The notes: generated from the letters alone by a model not told the origin. A DNA stretch of 64,000 nucleotides from Isochrysis galbana (GCA_018136815.1 CM030937.1:2655820-2719819), one strand, 5' to 3'; positions 20,776 through 31,922 are shown, numbered from the stretch's first letter. Made by a program: numbers and translations.

Positions 20776-20933
20776 CTGATATATACACGTATGCAAGTGG
20801 CGGGGTTCTTGAATAGGTGGCGTTGCGTTTAGCATAGAGGGGTAGGCGACGTGGGTGGTGTGTGGTGTGTGGTGTAGCCGTACGCTAACCCTCACTATAG
20901 AAAATCAAAATTAAAAATTAAGTCACACATGTC

Positions 20934-22178
20934 TCACACAAAGGAAAGTAGGTCGACCAGCGGTTGCGATGCGCACGCGTGCGCGCTGGCGTAGGCATCA
21001 TTGCGACGCGACTGGCGCCCTAACCACCCACCCAGTATCTGCTCATCGAGAGAGGAAGCCAACACGCGCAAGTGTCTATTGAGCCGTTCATGGACCAATG
21101 CAGTTGACGACCCACTGGCGGTCTGCTTCGAGGTGGAGTGAGACGTAGGGTGCGAGGAGATGTCATGTCTGGCCATCTCATTCTGCACACGTAGCGACGC
21201 TGAATCATTGACGCCAAGCCGATGCAACACCAGGTCAACGCCCTGCCGGAACGCCAAGGAGCCATTCATGAACCATGAGAGGCAGAGTGGCACGACGCAG
21301 CCGCTCGAGTTACGGGCGGCCTCGTGCAAAGCAACCGCGTGCGGAAGCTCTGAGACCACATATCGCAACATCTCGGCCTGCATTGCCAGGCGCAGAGCCA
21401 CTGGTGTGACAACCTCATTTGAGGCTCCATGTGCTTGCTCTTTGCGCTCGCCGCCATGCGCATGGCTGGGTTCGGACGGCTGCCCAGCTGCGCGGTTCGC
21501 CTCATACCAGGAGGTCAATCCTGCCGCAAGAAACTCCTGGTATGAGCGCGCCTCGCGCACTGCTCGCGCGAGTTGTGGCAGCCGCGGGAGCGTGAGCCCG
21601 TGGGAGGCGAGAAAGCTAGCAGCTATGTCCGTGACACGCCCAAATTGGATCGACCGCCCAACCCTTCCGATTTGGTCCAACCGCTCGACGCAGAAGCCGT
21701 CTGCGTCGCGCTCGCAAGAATGGCCCGTGGCTCGCGCCTCCTCGCACCCGGAGCACTGGCAACTCTCGCAGCAGCTTTGCTCACCCAGACCCCCACAAGG
21801 AAGAAGCGGGCAACTGGTCCACGGCTCGCCATTCTCACGTGCGTGATACAGGAAGCCGCTCACGAGCGTCTCGATCGGGTCGCGCTGAAAGTGTACCAGC
21901 ATGGAACTGCACGTTCGAGCCTGGCTATTCGGACGTGAGAGCTGAGGCACTTGCACTGGAGTGCAGGCGCCGTAGCCCTGGTCAGCGCTCATCACGTGAA
22001 GCTCGGGCACAGCGCTCGCGAGCGCGACAGCCAGCGCCGAGCCGAGCGTGTGGCCCGATTTGTGGCCGCCGCAGATGGTTACCTTGCGTGCAGATGACGA
22101 GCGGTGCGCCATCGCCGGAGGATGCGCCGCCTGCGCGGCGGCAGGCTGCCGATCCCCCGCCTTGCACCTCGCTACCAT
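20934..22178 (-). CDS. Sulfotransferase-like protein
   Basis: Intronless 414-residue frame beginning at ATG 22178; a second in-frame Met is at residue 23. Residues 33-46 contain CGGHKSGHTL, close to the 5'-phosphosulfate-binding loop of sulfotransferases (K-S/T-G-T). Residues 96-110 contain HFQRDPIETLVSGFL, close to the 3'-phosphate motif R-x-P-x(4)-S. A Cys-rich insert (PCGGLGEQSCCESCQCSGC) follows. Such enzymes move sulfate from PAPS to carbohydrates or small molecules, usually in the Golgi, but no signal anchor is visible. KSGHT deviates from KSGTT, so activity is uncertain. The weak similarity also leaves room for a non-catalytic relative. Confidence 0.6.
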   Translation of the reverse strand: MVARCKAGDRQPAAAQAAHPPAMAHRSSSARKVTICGGHKSGHTLGSALAVALASAVPELHVMSADQGYGACTPVQVPQLSRPNSQARTCSSMLVHFQRDPIETLVSGFLYHARENGEPWTSCPLLPCGGLGEQSCCESCQCSGCEEARATGHSCERDADGFCVERLDQIGRVGRSIQFGRVTDIAASFLASHGLTLPRLPQLARAVREARSYQEFLAAGLTSWYEANRAAGQPSEPSHAHGGERKEQAHGASNEVVTPVALRLAMQAEMLRYVVSELPHAVALHEAARNSSGCVVPLCLSWFMNGSLAFRQGVDLVLHRLGVNDSASLRVQNEMARHDISSHPTSHSTSKQTASGSSTALVHERLNRHLRVLASSLDEQILGGWLGRQSRRNDAYASAHACASQPLVDLLSFV

Positions 22179-22475
22179 GCATGTCAGCGCCGGCGATCCC
22201 TTGGTTATTTGGTATTCGTCTACTGTAGCATTTTTTCTTTAGTTCCACAAGAAAACTCATCGAAATCCCTTCTACGAGTATGGCATACCGAGAGCGGCAG
22301 GGTCGACGAGGTAGTAGCAGAGAGGACGTGGTGACGTGGTGTCCATGGCGCACATGAGGACATGTGATGCAGCCTACGCCCTCCTCGGTTGGCTTTTAGA
22401 TTCGCATTACTCAGCCTCTCGCGAACGGGGCTGACTTCTTCTCTCAGTTCTTCCGACTTCGTCGTCGTGGGTGGG

Positions 22476-22725
22476 TGGTGGTATTTACACCACTTCCAGT
22501 CGCACATAGCCTAGCCACACTGCGAATGTGTCGTTTTATAGTAACGAGCGTTCACAGAAGGCGGCGGCAAGGACGACTGATTTTGCTCTCCCTCCCTCCT
22601 CTCTCCTCTCTCCCATACCCATTCAGCTGAGCGTGTAGGCCTTCAAGGCATTAAGATTCCTTTAAGGCATTTACACCACTTCCAGTCGCACATAGCCTAG
22701 CCACTAGCCACTAGCCAGCCACACT
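22476..22725 (+). repeat. Direct repeat pair around 150 bp
   Basis: TTTACACCACTTCCAGTCGC plus CATAGCCTAGCCAC occurs at about 22477-22510 and again at 22669-22703. The second copy also has an internal triplication of the TAGCCAC unit. Confidence 0.75.
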
Positions 22726-22792
22726 GCGAACGAAAATAAGGGTCTGGATTCTGGATTCACGATCGGCGGTCGCGTAGACTGGGCCTTTACCC

Positions 22793-22818
22793 CTAGGAGT
22801 ACTCCTACTCGAGTACTG
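22793..22818. repeat. Palindrome cluster
   Basis: AGGAGTACTCCT is a perfect palindrome, followed within a few bases by ACTCGAGT. Function unknown. Confidence 0.5.
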
Positions 22819-22899
22819 TGAAACCCTAGAGTACAGTACCCTACTTTACTCCTACCGCTTCTTTCAAGGCCATGGTCGAAAAGGCCGTGCTTGACCCTG

Positions 22900-23060
22900 C
22901 CCCTCTCCTCCCTATCTCCCTTCTCTCCCTCCCTCTCTCGCTCGCTCGCTCGCTCGCTCGCTCGCTCGCTCCCTTTCTTTCTTTCTTCCTCCCTCCCTCC
23001 CTCCCTCACCCCTTCTCTCTCTCTCTCCTCCTCTCCCTTTTCCCCCTCTCTCTGCTCACC
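22900..23060 (+). repeat. Microsatellite and pyrimidine tract upstream of 23072 gene
   Basis: (CTCG)n at about 22938-22970 grades into (CTTT)n and (CCCT)n. It ends 12 bp before the next start codon, so it may include promoter or 5'UTR. Confidence 0.85.
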
Positions 23061-23071
23061 GAAGCATCTCG

Positions 23072-23947
23072 ATGGCAGCGCTCGAGCTGGAGGTGGGCAC
23101 AGTGGCACGCCTTGAACCTGACCAGACTTTTGTGCGCATTGCGGCCTCGAGCGATGGCCAGCACGTGCTTGTGCTGCTGCCCGGTGGCCGGCGACAATTC
23201 GTCGAACGGCGACACCTCATATTGCCCGCTTCGAGCAAGCAGGCGTCTGAGGACGCGAGGGCCTTCGCGCGAGAGGTGGACCGGATGCGCGCGAGAGCTA
23301 TTTCCGATGCGCGTGTCATTGCGGCCGAGGCCGAGCGCCAGGCCTGTGCGCGCGCAGCGGCGCACTGCTCCTCGTGCGCCTTGAGTGATGCGCCCAGACA
23401 TGCGTCGAGTTCAGTAGAAGCAGGCAGGAGGTGGGTGCGGGGCGTATTTTCTAACAAAGGCGCTCCTCAGGCTTCATCGCCAGAGAGTCGGGCGGCTTCA
23501 ATGGCATCCATACAGCCTGATAAGTTGGAGTCGAGCTCCGCACTCGTCATGGAGAACGCTCAACTGCGATTGGAGCTGAGCCAAGTGCGTGCGAAATTGG
23601 AGGAAGCTCGAAGAGAGCTGTCTTCTCGCGGACCATCCGACAAGTGGATTGATGAGCAGAAGTCCCAAGAGAGGCTCTTCGAATCCCTTACCGCTCGTAA
23701 CAAAGTGCTTGAAACAGCGTTGGTTGCAGCTGAGACTCAGCTGCGGAGCAGGGATGATGCCGTAGCGGCAGATTGTGCTCGATTGCGCACAGAGCTCTGC
23801 ATTTCCGAACGTCGTGCGAGGGGATACCAGGCAGTCGTTGCTGCACTAGAGCAGCAAGTCGAGAGGCTCAGGGAGCAACTGATGAGTCGGTCTTCTCAAA
23901 GCTGCTTACAGTCTATGGAAATGCCACACATCGATGCAGTGTCTTGA
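23072..23947 (+). CDS. Coiled-coil protein, hypothetical
   Basis: Intronless 291-residue frame from the ATG at 23072, just after the pyrimidine tract. Residues 1-50 are compact and may fold as a small beta module (VGTVARLEPDQTFVRIAAS, then a VLVLLPGGRRQF segment). Residues 68-115 are Ala/Arg-rich, and about 155-275 form heptad-like coiled coil with Leu, Glu, Arg and Gln (NAQLRLELSQVRAKLEEARR). No family is recognised; a structural or cytoskeletal scaffold is the cautious guess. Confidence 0.65.
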   Translation: MAALELEVGTVARLEPDQTFVRIAASSDGQHVLVLLPGGRRQFVERRHLILPASSKQASEDARAFAREVDRMRARAISDARVIAAEAERQACARAAAHCSSCALSDAPRHASSSVEAGRRWVRGVFSNKGAPQASSPESRAASMASIQPDKLESSSALVMENAQLRLELSQVRAKLEEARRELSSRGPSDKWIDEQKSQERLFESLTARNKVLETALVAAETQLRSRDDAVAADCARLRTELCISERRARGYQAVVAALEQQVERLREQLMSRSSQSCLQSMEMPHIDAVS

Positions 23948-24077
23948 TGTTTATCAGCGGTGCTATAGACGGGTGAGATCATTCAATTGTGCATGCTCAA
24001 TGTCTTTTGCCGTATTCTATTGCTGATGTGTCAATCGTCCTTGCCGATCAACCTCGCTACACCGTATGTTCAGACGT

Positions 24078-24170
24078 TGCCAACTAAGTTTATACTTGGT
24101 TCACCCATGGGTGGCCACGAGCTCCCCCTCTCTCCACCCCTCCCCTGCTGTGGGGGAAGGTCGCGTTCCG
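24078..24170 (+). repeat. Family A terminus
   Basis: CAACTAAGTTTATACTTGG then TTCACCCATGGGTGG and a CTCTCTCCACCCCTCC block, nearly the same as 37014-37100. Only the terminal part is recognised. The remainder to 25034 shows no gene. Confidence 0.7.
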
Positions 24171-25034
24171 TCGAAAGAGGACCATGTACATTTCCTTGTT
24201 ATGCACTCAGTTTACGTTGGTTATAAGGCAAGTATTATTAGTATCTCTTAGGAGGCTCTAAGAGGCGGCTGCAAGCAGGGCCACTGCAAAGGCAAAGGTG
24301 CTTCGAGACCCTTTTTTGATTCCTAGCATACTGGCGGCCCCTTGGAGCCTGGAGGGCACCATAAATAAAATAAAATAAATAATGTGATGTCCTAGCCAAC
24401 CCCACTTGCTAATTGGACACAACTTTTCAGTCCCGGAATCCCGCCATGCCTGACGAGCCACGAGCCAAGGCTGTCCGAGCAGTGTGACATGGCGTGATAC
24501 CGGGGGGTCGGGGTGCTGCCCCCTCCCCTCGATATTTGTCCTCCCCCCTCCCCCCAGTGCACGCACCGACCCCGCGCACCCCAGCGCGTCCTCTCCTCGA
24601 TTCCACGCTGGGGGAAAACCCCTTTTTAGATGTTCCCCCCCCCTCATGCGGGCCCAGGCCACACCATCCCGACTGCTTCGAAGCCGCTCCATAAAATTTC
24701 GAGCATTGTAAGGCTGTAAGTGCCGTTCGTTTTCGTTCTTTCCGTGCTGGTCAGTATATCTGTATATTTGTATACGCCGACTCCTCACGCCCCTGAGCTG
24801 AGCCACGGCCTTCTAGTAAGCCATCTCAAACAATTAGTCTAGCTCATTCGTAGCCCTTAGACCATGGCCAGAGGGTTGCGACAGCCACTTACACTCCCGC
24901 AATGTGCGCACACATGGTTTCCGACCGTGCTCCTTACATCTACCCTACCATGCCCGACGGACTACTCGGTTGACTGCTCTCTTAGCCTCTGATCCATACC
25001 CATATTTCCCTGCGACCCACATGCTTCCATGTTC

Positions 25035-27428
25035 TCAAGGATCCAACTCAAACCGGAGTGGTCGCTCCATCTCATCGAGTAGTTCGAGCGAGGCGATCGC
25101 ATCATGGTTGTCGAGCACACGGTCTTGTAGACCCGCCTCCTCCAGCCTCCCCGCCTTGGCCCATAGCGCGCGCGCCGTGCGGATATTGTACTCAGCCTCC
25201 GCCACTGGATCTTCATTTCGTGGGAAGGTGTCGAAATACAAGTGCCCTTGGAAGTGCGTGCGGCGCAGCCAGACCATGAGCTCGAGCGCCATTGCACGAT
25301 GGACGGATCCGAACATCATGCCATCCTCAGCGGCGAGGCGTGAATGTCCATCATTGAGCTGAATGCCAAACAGCTTGCCTCGCGCTCCCACCATGGCGGC
25401 AGATTGCGCAGGATTCTCGCCCGCCATGATGCAATGTCCCACATCTAGCGTGAGGCCAAAGTTGGGACGGTCGACTTCTTGTGCGAGAAGGAGTGCTGCA
25501 CCCGTAGTCGGCACGGCGAAGAAACGCGTGTTCTCGTCGGTTGGTTTGAATTCTAGCGATATCTTAAGGTCGGGGAAGGCGTCGCACAATTCCCGGAAAG
25601 CGTCCACAATCCGGGACCACATGACCGGGTAGTCAGCCTGCAGATTGTAGTCATAGCCATCATATGCCGACCAGACAACGAGCTCGGTCGCTCCTAGCTC
25701 TCGCGCGACGCGGCATCCATCGAGGGTCATTTGGATGGCCTTTCGTCGCAGCTCAGGGTCAGGATTTGTGAAGCTGCCGCGCTGATGCTCCTTTGTGTAC
25801 CTCATGCATATGGCTCCAGTACGAAGGCCAGCCTTGTCAAGCGCCGATTTCACCTGAGATGAGAGGATTGATCGGAAGAGTGAGGTGGCGCCACATTAGG
25901 TGCTGGCAGTGAGACCTGCATGCTTGTCGGGGCCTGTGTGCATGTGGAAGGGTCGTGGCGAGTTGCCGACCTTGTTCAAATTTACTCCGGCCAGGTGCTG
26001 TGGATAATTGAAATCGACGAGAGACAGCCCGTCCACGCGCCCTTGTGCAGCAACCCAGCCCAAAACGTCATTGGTGAGCCCAGACTCAGGTTTCCATCCA
26101 TCCTTCATCGAGTTCAATCGCGAGGCGAACTCGAGTGGACACTGGTTCCGAGACGTCTGCGCGTCACCGCCACGAAGTCCATGCACGCCATCCGATTGGT
26201 GGGGCTCACCGGCATGCTGAACCGCCGATGTAGTACGTGGGCTCACGCGTTGGCCACCACGCACGCCTAGGTGGGCCGTTGATTGATCCATGCTGCCACC
26301 AAGGGTTGCCGAGATGCGTGTGGCGGATTGCGTTTGAAGACAAAGCTGTTCGCACTCCTGGCGGTGGGGGAGTGATGGCACTGCGCCCATGCGGGAGACG
26401 GCGATGGCTCCGGACGACGCGGCAAAGCGAAGCGCATCGTTGACAGGACGGGCTTCAGCCATCGCAACCGCAAAGGCCGCGCGGAATGCATCTCCTGCGC
26501 CGGTGGCATCTACTACAGCTCCACCTGGGATCACTGAAGCTGACTGGTGCGTCACGGTCCCGGCCTCATCGAGGAGTAGAGCACCGTGAGCTCCCAGGGT
26601 GACGAGTACATTGCGCGCTCCACGCCTTTGAAGTGAAGCGGCCGCGGCAATCGCTCCTTCTTGGCTCTCGATAGTCATGCTAGTGAGGCGTTCGAGCTCG
26701 GATTGGTTGGGCATCAAGAAGGTAGCGCGGCGAATCTGGGCATCGGAGAGTGGCCGGTCCTCACCGCCGATGTCCTGAAAGATAGGCACACCTGCTGCGA
26801 CTGCCTCGGCTGCGACTGCCTCGTTGACGTGCTCTGGGATCTCACGCTGCAAGAGCACTGCGGAAGCGCCACGAACGAGTGAGCACAGCTCGGGCGTGAG
26901 GTGGTTTGGCCACGCGGCGTTGGCGCCTGCGACAACCACCGACGACGCAGCGCCATCAGGCTCAAGGAACACGTAGCCCTGGCCCGACTGACAGTCTACC
27001 CGGCCCGACGCGCTGATGTCCACCCCACACGAGACAAGTGCATCCTCGAGGATGCTTGCGTGCACATCGGAGCCAAACTGGCACACGAAGCGCACCCCGG
27101 TGGGTGTGCCCTGACTGAGTCGCGCGGCTGCGACGGCCTGATTGGCACCTTTACCGCCTGGCACATACTTGACTCCCTCGGTCGCGCGTGAGGCCACCGT
27201 CTCGTCTCGTCGCGGCAGCCGGTCGACCTCGACAATCACATCCATGTTGACAGAGCCCACCACACACAGGTAGCCAGGCGTCGAGTGGGGGTCGGTGACC
27301 TCGGCGAGCAGGAGGGGGCGGTGCGAGCGGTCCGATCTCGGCCGAGCTGCGCCGTCTACTGACGTGCCGGATACGCTCGCCACCAGCGCGAGGAGGAGGA
27401 CGGTGGGTGCAGCCATCGCGCGGGCCAT
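25035..27428 (-). CDS. Ribokinase / sugar isomerase (TIM-barrel) fusion enzyme
   Basis: Two predicted exons, 27428-25971 and 25853-25035, around a 117-bp intron (GTCGGC...CTCAG, phase 0), give 758 residues. Residues 1-25 form a signal-peptide-like stretch (MAAPTVLLLALVASVSG), followed by an Arg/Ser-rich segment. A PfkB-family ribokinase domain runs to about residue 350: GSVNMDVIVEVDRLP, PGGKGANQAVAAARL and the catalytic DATGAGDAFRAAF. After a 60-residue linker, a xylose-isomerase-like TIM barrel starts (EFASRLNSMKDG, SLVDFNYPQHL) and crosses the intron (FTNPDPELRRKAI, EFKPTDENTRF, LDVGHCIMAGENPAQSA, LNDGHSR). No stop lies between the domains, so a single fused chain is likely. It would isomerise a sugar and phosphorylate the product; the substrate is unknown. 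The leader suggests plastid or secretory routing. Confidence 0.85.
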
Positions 27429-27439
27429 CGGCGAGAAGG

Positions 27440-28537
27440 CGCCCGGGGGGGGAAGGGGGGCGGGGCGGAGGGGCGGGGCGGGGCAAAATCCTCTTTTTCT
27501 TTTCGTCTCTCTCTCCCTGGCCGAGCTTCGCAGGCATAGTGAGTTGTAGGCGGCGCCGAGAGGTGTGAAAAGCTCTCCTCCCCCCCGCGCATCGAAAAGA
27601 GGGGGGAAGAACTTGTCGAGGTGTGCGTGTATACGAGAAAAAAAAGGACGGATTCTTAGGAATACGAATGTATGAAATCATATGTACTTGTTCCTTGCTG
27701 TGGTTGCGCTTGATGCTTGATGCAAGGCACCAACCACAAAAAGGATGCAATGTAAAGAAAATCTTCCGAGATGCCTACAGATACTACCAGCACGTACTTC
27801 TTCCGGGCACGCGGAGACGCAACGCCCCCTTGCCCTTGCCCCACAACCACAACCACAACCCACTCCCACTCCCCTTTCCGCTTCCGCTTCCCCCCCTAGT
27901 CCAAATCCTCTTATTTGGGTATCGGTATCGGTATCGGGGGGGTCGGCCCATGTGCACTGCTACATTATTGGGCCTCGCGTGCGGGGTGCGGGGTGGGGGG
28001 TGGGACGGGCCTGGTTGCGGCGCGGTTGATGTACTCTTGCGTTCAAAAGTAACCTTGAACCTTGTGTTCGTCGGGTGGTCGGGGTCGTGCCATTTGCGGC
28101 TCGAGTATGATGTGAAGGCCCTGCCCAAGGACATCCCGCATGGGCATGGGGTTAATGGATGCAATATAATAGTAGCACAACTTCCAACAGCTAGGAGATG
28201 CATAGCAGACCGCAGCGCGCCATATGCCAACCACAGCAACGAAAGATCAAATGCGCCGAAAACACCGTCATCTGCCATGGTATAGCAACTTTGTGGACGT
28301 CACACGCATGTGGGAACGTGAAATGTGGCGTGGGAGCCGAGAAAGGTAGGTGGTGCGATGCCCAATATCGCCGATAGTACATAGAGGCAACGGTAGAACG
28401 GCCGTCCTTCCATGGGTCGATGGGTCAAGACGTTTTATTTTGGGTGATGGCTCATGATGTAGGTAGAGGGCTTGCCCACGTTAGCCCAGAGCAACAATTG
28501 CGCCCGTTGCTCAGATTCTCACTCAATCGTAAAAGCA
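27440..28537. other. Intergenic region with low-complexity runs
   Basis: G/C runs lie next to the ribokinase start. CAACCACAACCACAACC and GTATCGGTATCGGTATCGG occur at 27842-27935; the latter, with the GTGCACT following it, resembles 4176-4215 and may be another copy of that element. No gene is supported. Confidence 0.45.
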
Positions 28538-30065
28538 CTATACACAGGCGGCCTCAATCGCGTCGACAAGACGTTCGGCACGGCCTCCCTCGAGCTCGCA
28601 GAGGTCGGCCAAAGTTGATGAAAAGCTGAGAGCCATCTCGTGCCAGTCGCCACAGTGTGCAACATACGCCTGGTGTGCCGCATAATGGCATGCATCATCT
28701 ACTCCTGCCGTGCGCGGAGGCACACTATCGAGCCCATCGCCGGTGAGCGTGCGCGTAATGGCATCGAAACGACGCTTTGCCTTGCGACGTTGCTGAACGC
28801 CGTCAATGAGCTCATCTGCCGCCAGGTCGTCATCATTGGTGATGAAGCGATAGAATGCCGAGGTTAGCGCAGCATCTTCGGAGCGGATGGCCGCCTCACG
28901 CTGAGTGTCAGTGCCACGTGGCGGAGGCAGTCGGTTAGACGCACGACCGTCCGCAGCGCCTTCAAAGCTAGTGATTGGCTCGTCCGCAATGGTTAGATCC
29001 CCAAAGAGGGTGACGTGCGATTTTGTCGTGAGGTCGATGACTGTGTCCATCTGCTCCTCGATCGTCTCCCCCGGGTTGCCGTGATCCGAGTCCTCCATCC
29101 AACTGACCGAGTACAGATCGCCAAGACAGGAGCCGATGTGCTTCCCGTTGACCTTGTCTTCAGGCATGCAGTACGTGCCCCATGAAGACTCATGTGCATT
29201 GGCTGCCGAGCTTGCATACACCCTTATGTCACTCGGGAGGGTGCGGAACATGGAGCCGCTCTCACAGGCTTCGAGATAAAAGACGAGCTCTTTGAACATT
29301 CCCGCAGTGCTCATCTGCTGCAGAATCTCCACTAACTCCATCGCATGCATCTGCACCATAAAAATGGGCCAGATCAGCAGGGGTGTACAGTGGCAATGTG
29401 GCGAGATAGATTGATACGTAGGAACGTGCGCGACCACCAATGCGTGAGAGAATTCCGCGCACCGTGGATTTGGGGAATCCGATCAGATTGACGCCGCCAT
29501 GGTCAACAAAGTTCACGAAAACGCGGTCGTTCTTGGTGGATTGCAGCACCTTCCCGCCATTGAGTCCGTCCGCGTCGCCCAACAACACTTTCTTGAAGGT
29601 CTCCGGCGTGACCAATGCACCAGAGTAGTCAATGGCGCATCCCTCGTAGACATCTACGCCAGCATCGCCAATGTCCGAGGGTTTGTTGAAGACCTTCCCA
29701 GGGAAAGGGTTCGAGGCGTAATTGGCGATGTCATCGACAGCCATCACGATGATCTGATCTGGATTCATCCCATTCTGCATGCGGCGCAGGGCGCACGAGT
29801 CAGGCAGTCCGACGGCCAAGGCGCGCTTGGCCAGGCCGACATCGTGGATGGATCAGGCAGGGCCGTAAAGCGCCACCTGAAGCATGATCTGATACGCGTG
29901 GCACACGTCCGACTGGTGACGATAGTTGCCGTAGCCGGAGGAGCCGGCGACAAGCACAGCCCAGTGTGAGACGGCGGCGGCGTCCTCAACCTCCTGGGGG
30001 GGTGACCAGCCGAGGGCAAAGGTGGCCGAGGCAAGAAGCGCAAGGTGGCAGGATAGGGAAGTCAT
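28538..30065 (-). CDS. LGMN: Legumain (asparaginyl endopeptidase, peptidase family C13)
   Basis: Predicted exons 30065-29877, 29774-29463 and 29350-28538, all phase 0, make 437 residues, the usual legumain size. A signal peptide ([12 protein letters not shown]) precedes [20 protein letters not shown]. The catalytic His155 sits in FVDHGGV and Cys196 in [10 protein letters not shown]; their 41-residue spacing is the same as in human legumain (H148, C189). EACESGS rather than the GPI8-type motif excludes GPI transamidase. The enzyme cleaves after Asn in vacuoles or lysosomes, maturing other hydrolases. The C-terminal third looks like the usual autoinhibitory prodomain. It is transcribed divergently from the LHC gene, with 579 bp between start codons. 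Confidence 0.95.
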
Positions 30066-30644
30066 GGCGCAGTAGAAATGCACCGTGGGGCGTGGAGGTG
30101 TGTGCGCACGCGCGTGTTTGCGGGTGTGACGGCGGCGGGCGGCAAGGCCTGGAGGAGCTGGGGCCGGCCGAGAGACGGAAGGGGAGAGGGGGAGAGGGGC
30201 GGCGGCCGGCGGCCGGCAGTGGCGGCTTGGACGGCCCGCCAAGCACGAGGGAGAAAGCCGCAGGCTGCGGTCAAAGTGGCGCGGCTGGGCGGAGCGGCCG
30301 CTTCTTTGACCGGCGCAGAGAAGAGCGGCCGGCCCGCCTCCCAACTCCCCCCCCTCCCCCCCCCCCCCCCCCCCAAAAGGGGCTCTCCCCTAGTACCTCC
30401 CCCCTCGTCTCTCTCCTCAGCCTCTCTGTAATTTGGCGCCCCACCCCCAGCGAGTCATCACTTCATCTGTCCGCAAACTGTGCGGCCCGACCCACGCCTC
30501 CTGCCTCTGCTCCCCCCTCTGCCTCTGCATCCCTCGCAGGCGGGCGGCACCGCGCGCGTGCACTGCGCACGCCCGACCGACTGCACATACTCATCGCACT
30601 CTGCTCACCAACTCCCGGCCCGCTCGCGACGTGCGCAGGCACTC
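30066..30644. promoter_or_regulatory. Shared intergenic promoter region of legumain and LHC
   Basis: The only DNA between two divergent start codons, so both promoters must lie here. Each gene has a C/T-rich tract on its own coding strand: 30165-30200 read on the minus strand for legumain, and 30336-30420 for LHC. A GTGCGCAG site at 30631-30638 could end a 5'UTR intron of LHC. Confidence 0.5.
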
Positions 30645-31286
30645 ATGATCTCTGTCGTCGCCCTCGCTCTTCTCGAGTCCGTCCAGGCCTTTTCGGCGCC
30701 GGCCATGAAGGCCGCCCCGACCCGCTCGTCGGCCGTCACCATGTTCTCCGAGGGTGACCTCGGCGTCCTGCCGCCACTCGGCGTGTACGACCCGCTCGGC
30801 CTCATCGAGACCCGCAACATGTACCGTTACGAGTGCATGGAGATCAAGCACGGCCGCGCTGCCATGCTTGGCTTCCTCCACGTCGTGCTCATCCACGCCG
30901 GCGTTCGCTTCCCGGGCTACCTCTCGCCGTCTGCTGGCCTCAAGTTCGCTGACGTCCCGGTCGGCTGCTTCGCGTCGCTCGAGGCGCTCCCGACTGCTGG
31001 CTGGCTCCAGATCATGCTCACCACCTGCATGATGGAGACCGGCTACTTCCTCTTTGAGTACCAGGGCTACGGTGCGCTCGACAAGGAGCCGGGCGACATT
31101 GGCGGCGAGGGCTGGGTTCGCTACGATGATCCCGAGACCAAGACCTTCAAGCTCAACGTCGAGCGCCAGAACGGCCGCGCCGCCATGATGGGCATCCTTG
31201 GCTGCTTCGTTCACGAGCTCCTTGGTGTTGACGCCCTCTACCCGACTGGTGGCCTTGGCGGCGATGCCCCCCCGACCATCTTCTAA
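30645..31286 (+). CDS. Fucoxanthin-chlorophyll type light-harvesting protein
   Basis: 213 residues, no intron. The leader MISVVALALLESVQAFSAP is a signal peptide ending in an AF motif, the cleavage signature for import into four-membrane red-lineage plastids. The first transmembrane helix has the chlorophyll-binding EIKHGRAAMLGFLHV and the third has VERQNGRAAMMGILGCF, with a hydrophobic segment (IMLTTCMMETGYFLFEY) between. It binds chlorophylls and carotenoids in the thylakoid membrane and passes energy to the photosystems. The leader and size fit haptophyte and stramenopile LHCF/LHCR-like proteins; subfamily not assigned. The ATG was chosen because it begins the signal peptide. Confidence 0.93.
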   Translation: MISVVALALLESVQAFSAPAMKAAPTRSSAVTMFSEGDLGVLPPLGVYDPLGLIETRNMYRYECMEIKHGRAAMLGFLHVVLIHAGVRFPGYLSPSAGLKFADVPVGCFASLEALPTAGWLQIMLTTCMMETGYFLFEYQGYGALDKEPGDIGGEGWVRYDDPETKTFKLNVERQNGRAAMMGILGCFVHELLGVDALYPTGGLGGDAPPTIF

Positions 31287-31714
31287 GCAAGCTACTGGCC
31301 GACGTGAATGCGGCGCGGTGCAATCCCTGACTAGCCGTCGGTCGGCGTGCTGGCCTAGTATTGTGAGCCTTGACTGGACTCCCATGCACAGCGTGCGTAA
31401 TTTGCCGAACACTTGAATTAATTTTGGTGTCTTGTGTACCTAGGTGGATTAAGACACTGACATTTTGAGACACCACAATATTTCCCAATAAGTGAACGTA
31501 GATAGCGAGCTCAAGTTTGCATGGGTCAACGCCAACGTAGTAGCGTGCGTGCGGTGACCATGAAAAGAAAACAGGTACCCCTTTCCCTTCCCCTTCCCCT
31601 CGCCGCGGCCGAGAACAAGAAGAAGAGGAGTATCCCTGGGTGACGAAGAAGTTGCTTCCGGGAACTCAACATCTTCTGGACAAGTATCTTCGACATCCCT
31701 CGGGAACAGAAGCT
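31287..31714. other. Intergenic region after LHC
   Basis: Probable LHC 3'UTR at the start; nothing else recognised. Confidence 0.45.
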
Positions 31715-31895
31715 GCAGCGGGCAGAGAAAGTTCCCTGAGGGGTGAGGGGTTCCTCGTTCCTCCTTTGCAGCCGAGGACGCGCGCTTTCGCTTCTTCTAC
31801 CTGGGTTGCCCAATTCAATGGAGCGGGCAGAGAAAGTTCCCTGAGGGGTTCCTCGTTCCTCCTCTGCGGCCGAGGACGCGCGCTTTCTTCTTCTA
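31715..31895 (+). repeat. Direct repeat pair, about 75 bp each
   Basis: GCGGGCAGAGAAAGTTCCCTGAGGGG...TTCCTCGTTCCTCCT.TGC.GCCGAGGACGCGCGCTTTC occurs at about 31717-31795 and 31826-31890. It lies directly upstream of the element ORF at 31923 and may be part of that element. Confidence 0.8.
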
Positions 31896-31922
31896 CCTCA
31901 ACTAACTTTATAGTTAGACGCG

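Noticed and set aside
24904-25632. Plus-strand frames opposite the sugar isomerase
   Set aside because: Antisense shadows; the minus strand carries the TIM-barrel motifs.
28538-30065. GPI8 transamidase as the identity of the C13 peptidase
   Set aside because: The catalytic Cys context EACESGS and the prodomain-like C-terminus fit legumain; no C-terminal membrane segment was seen.
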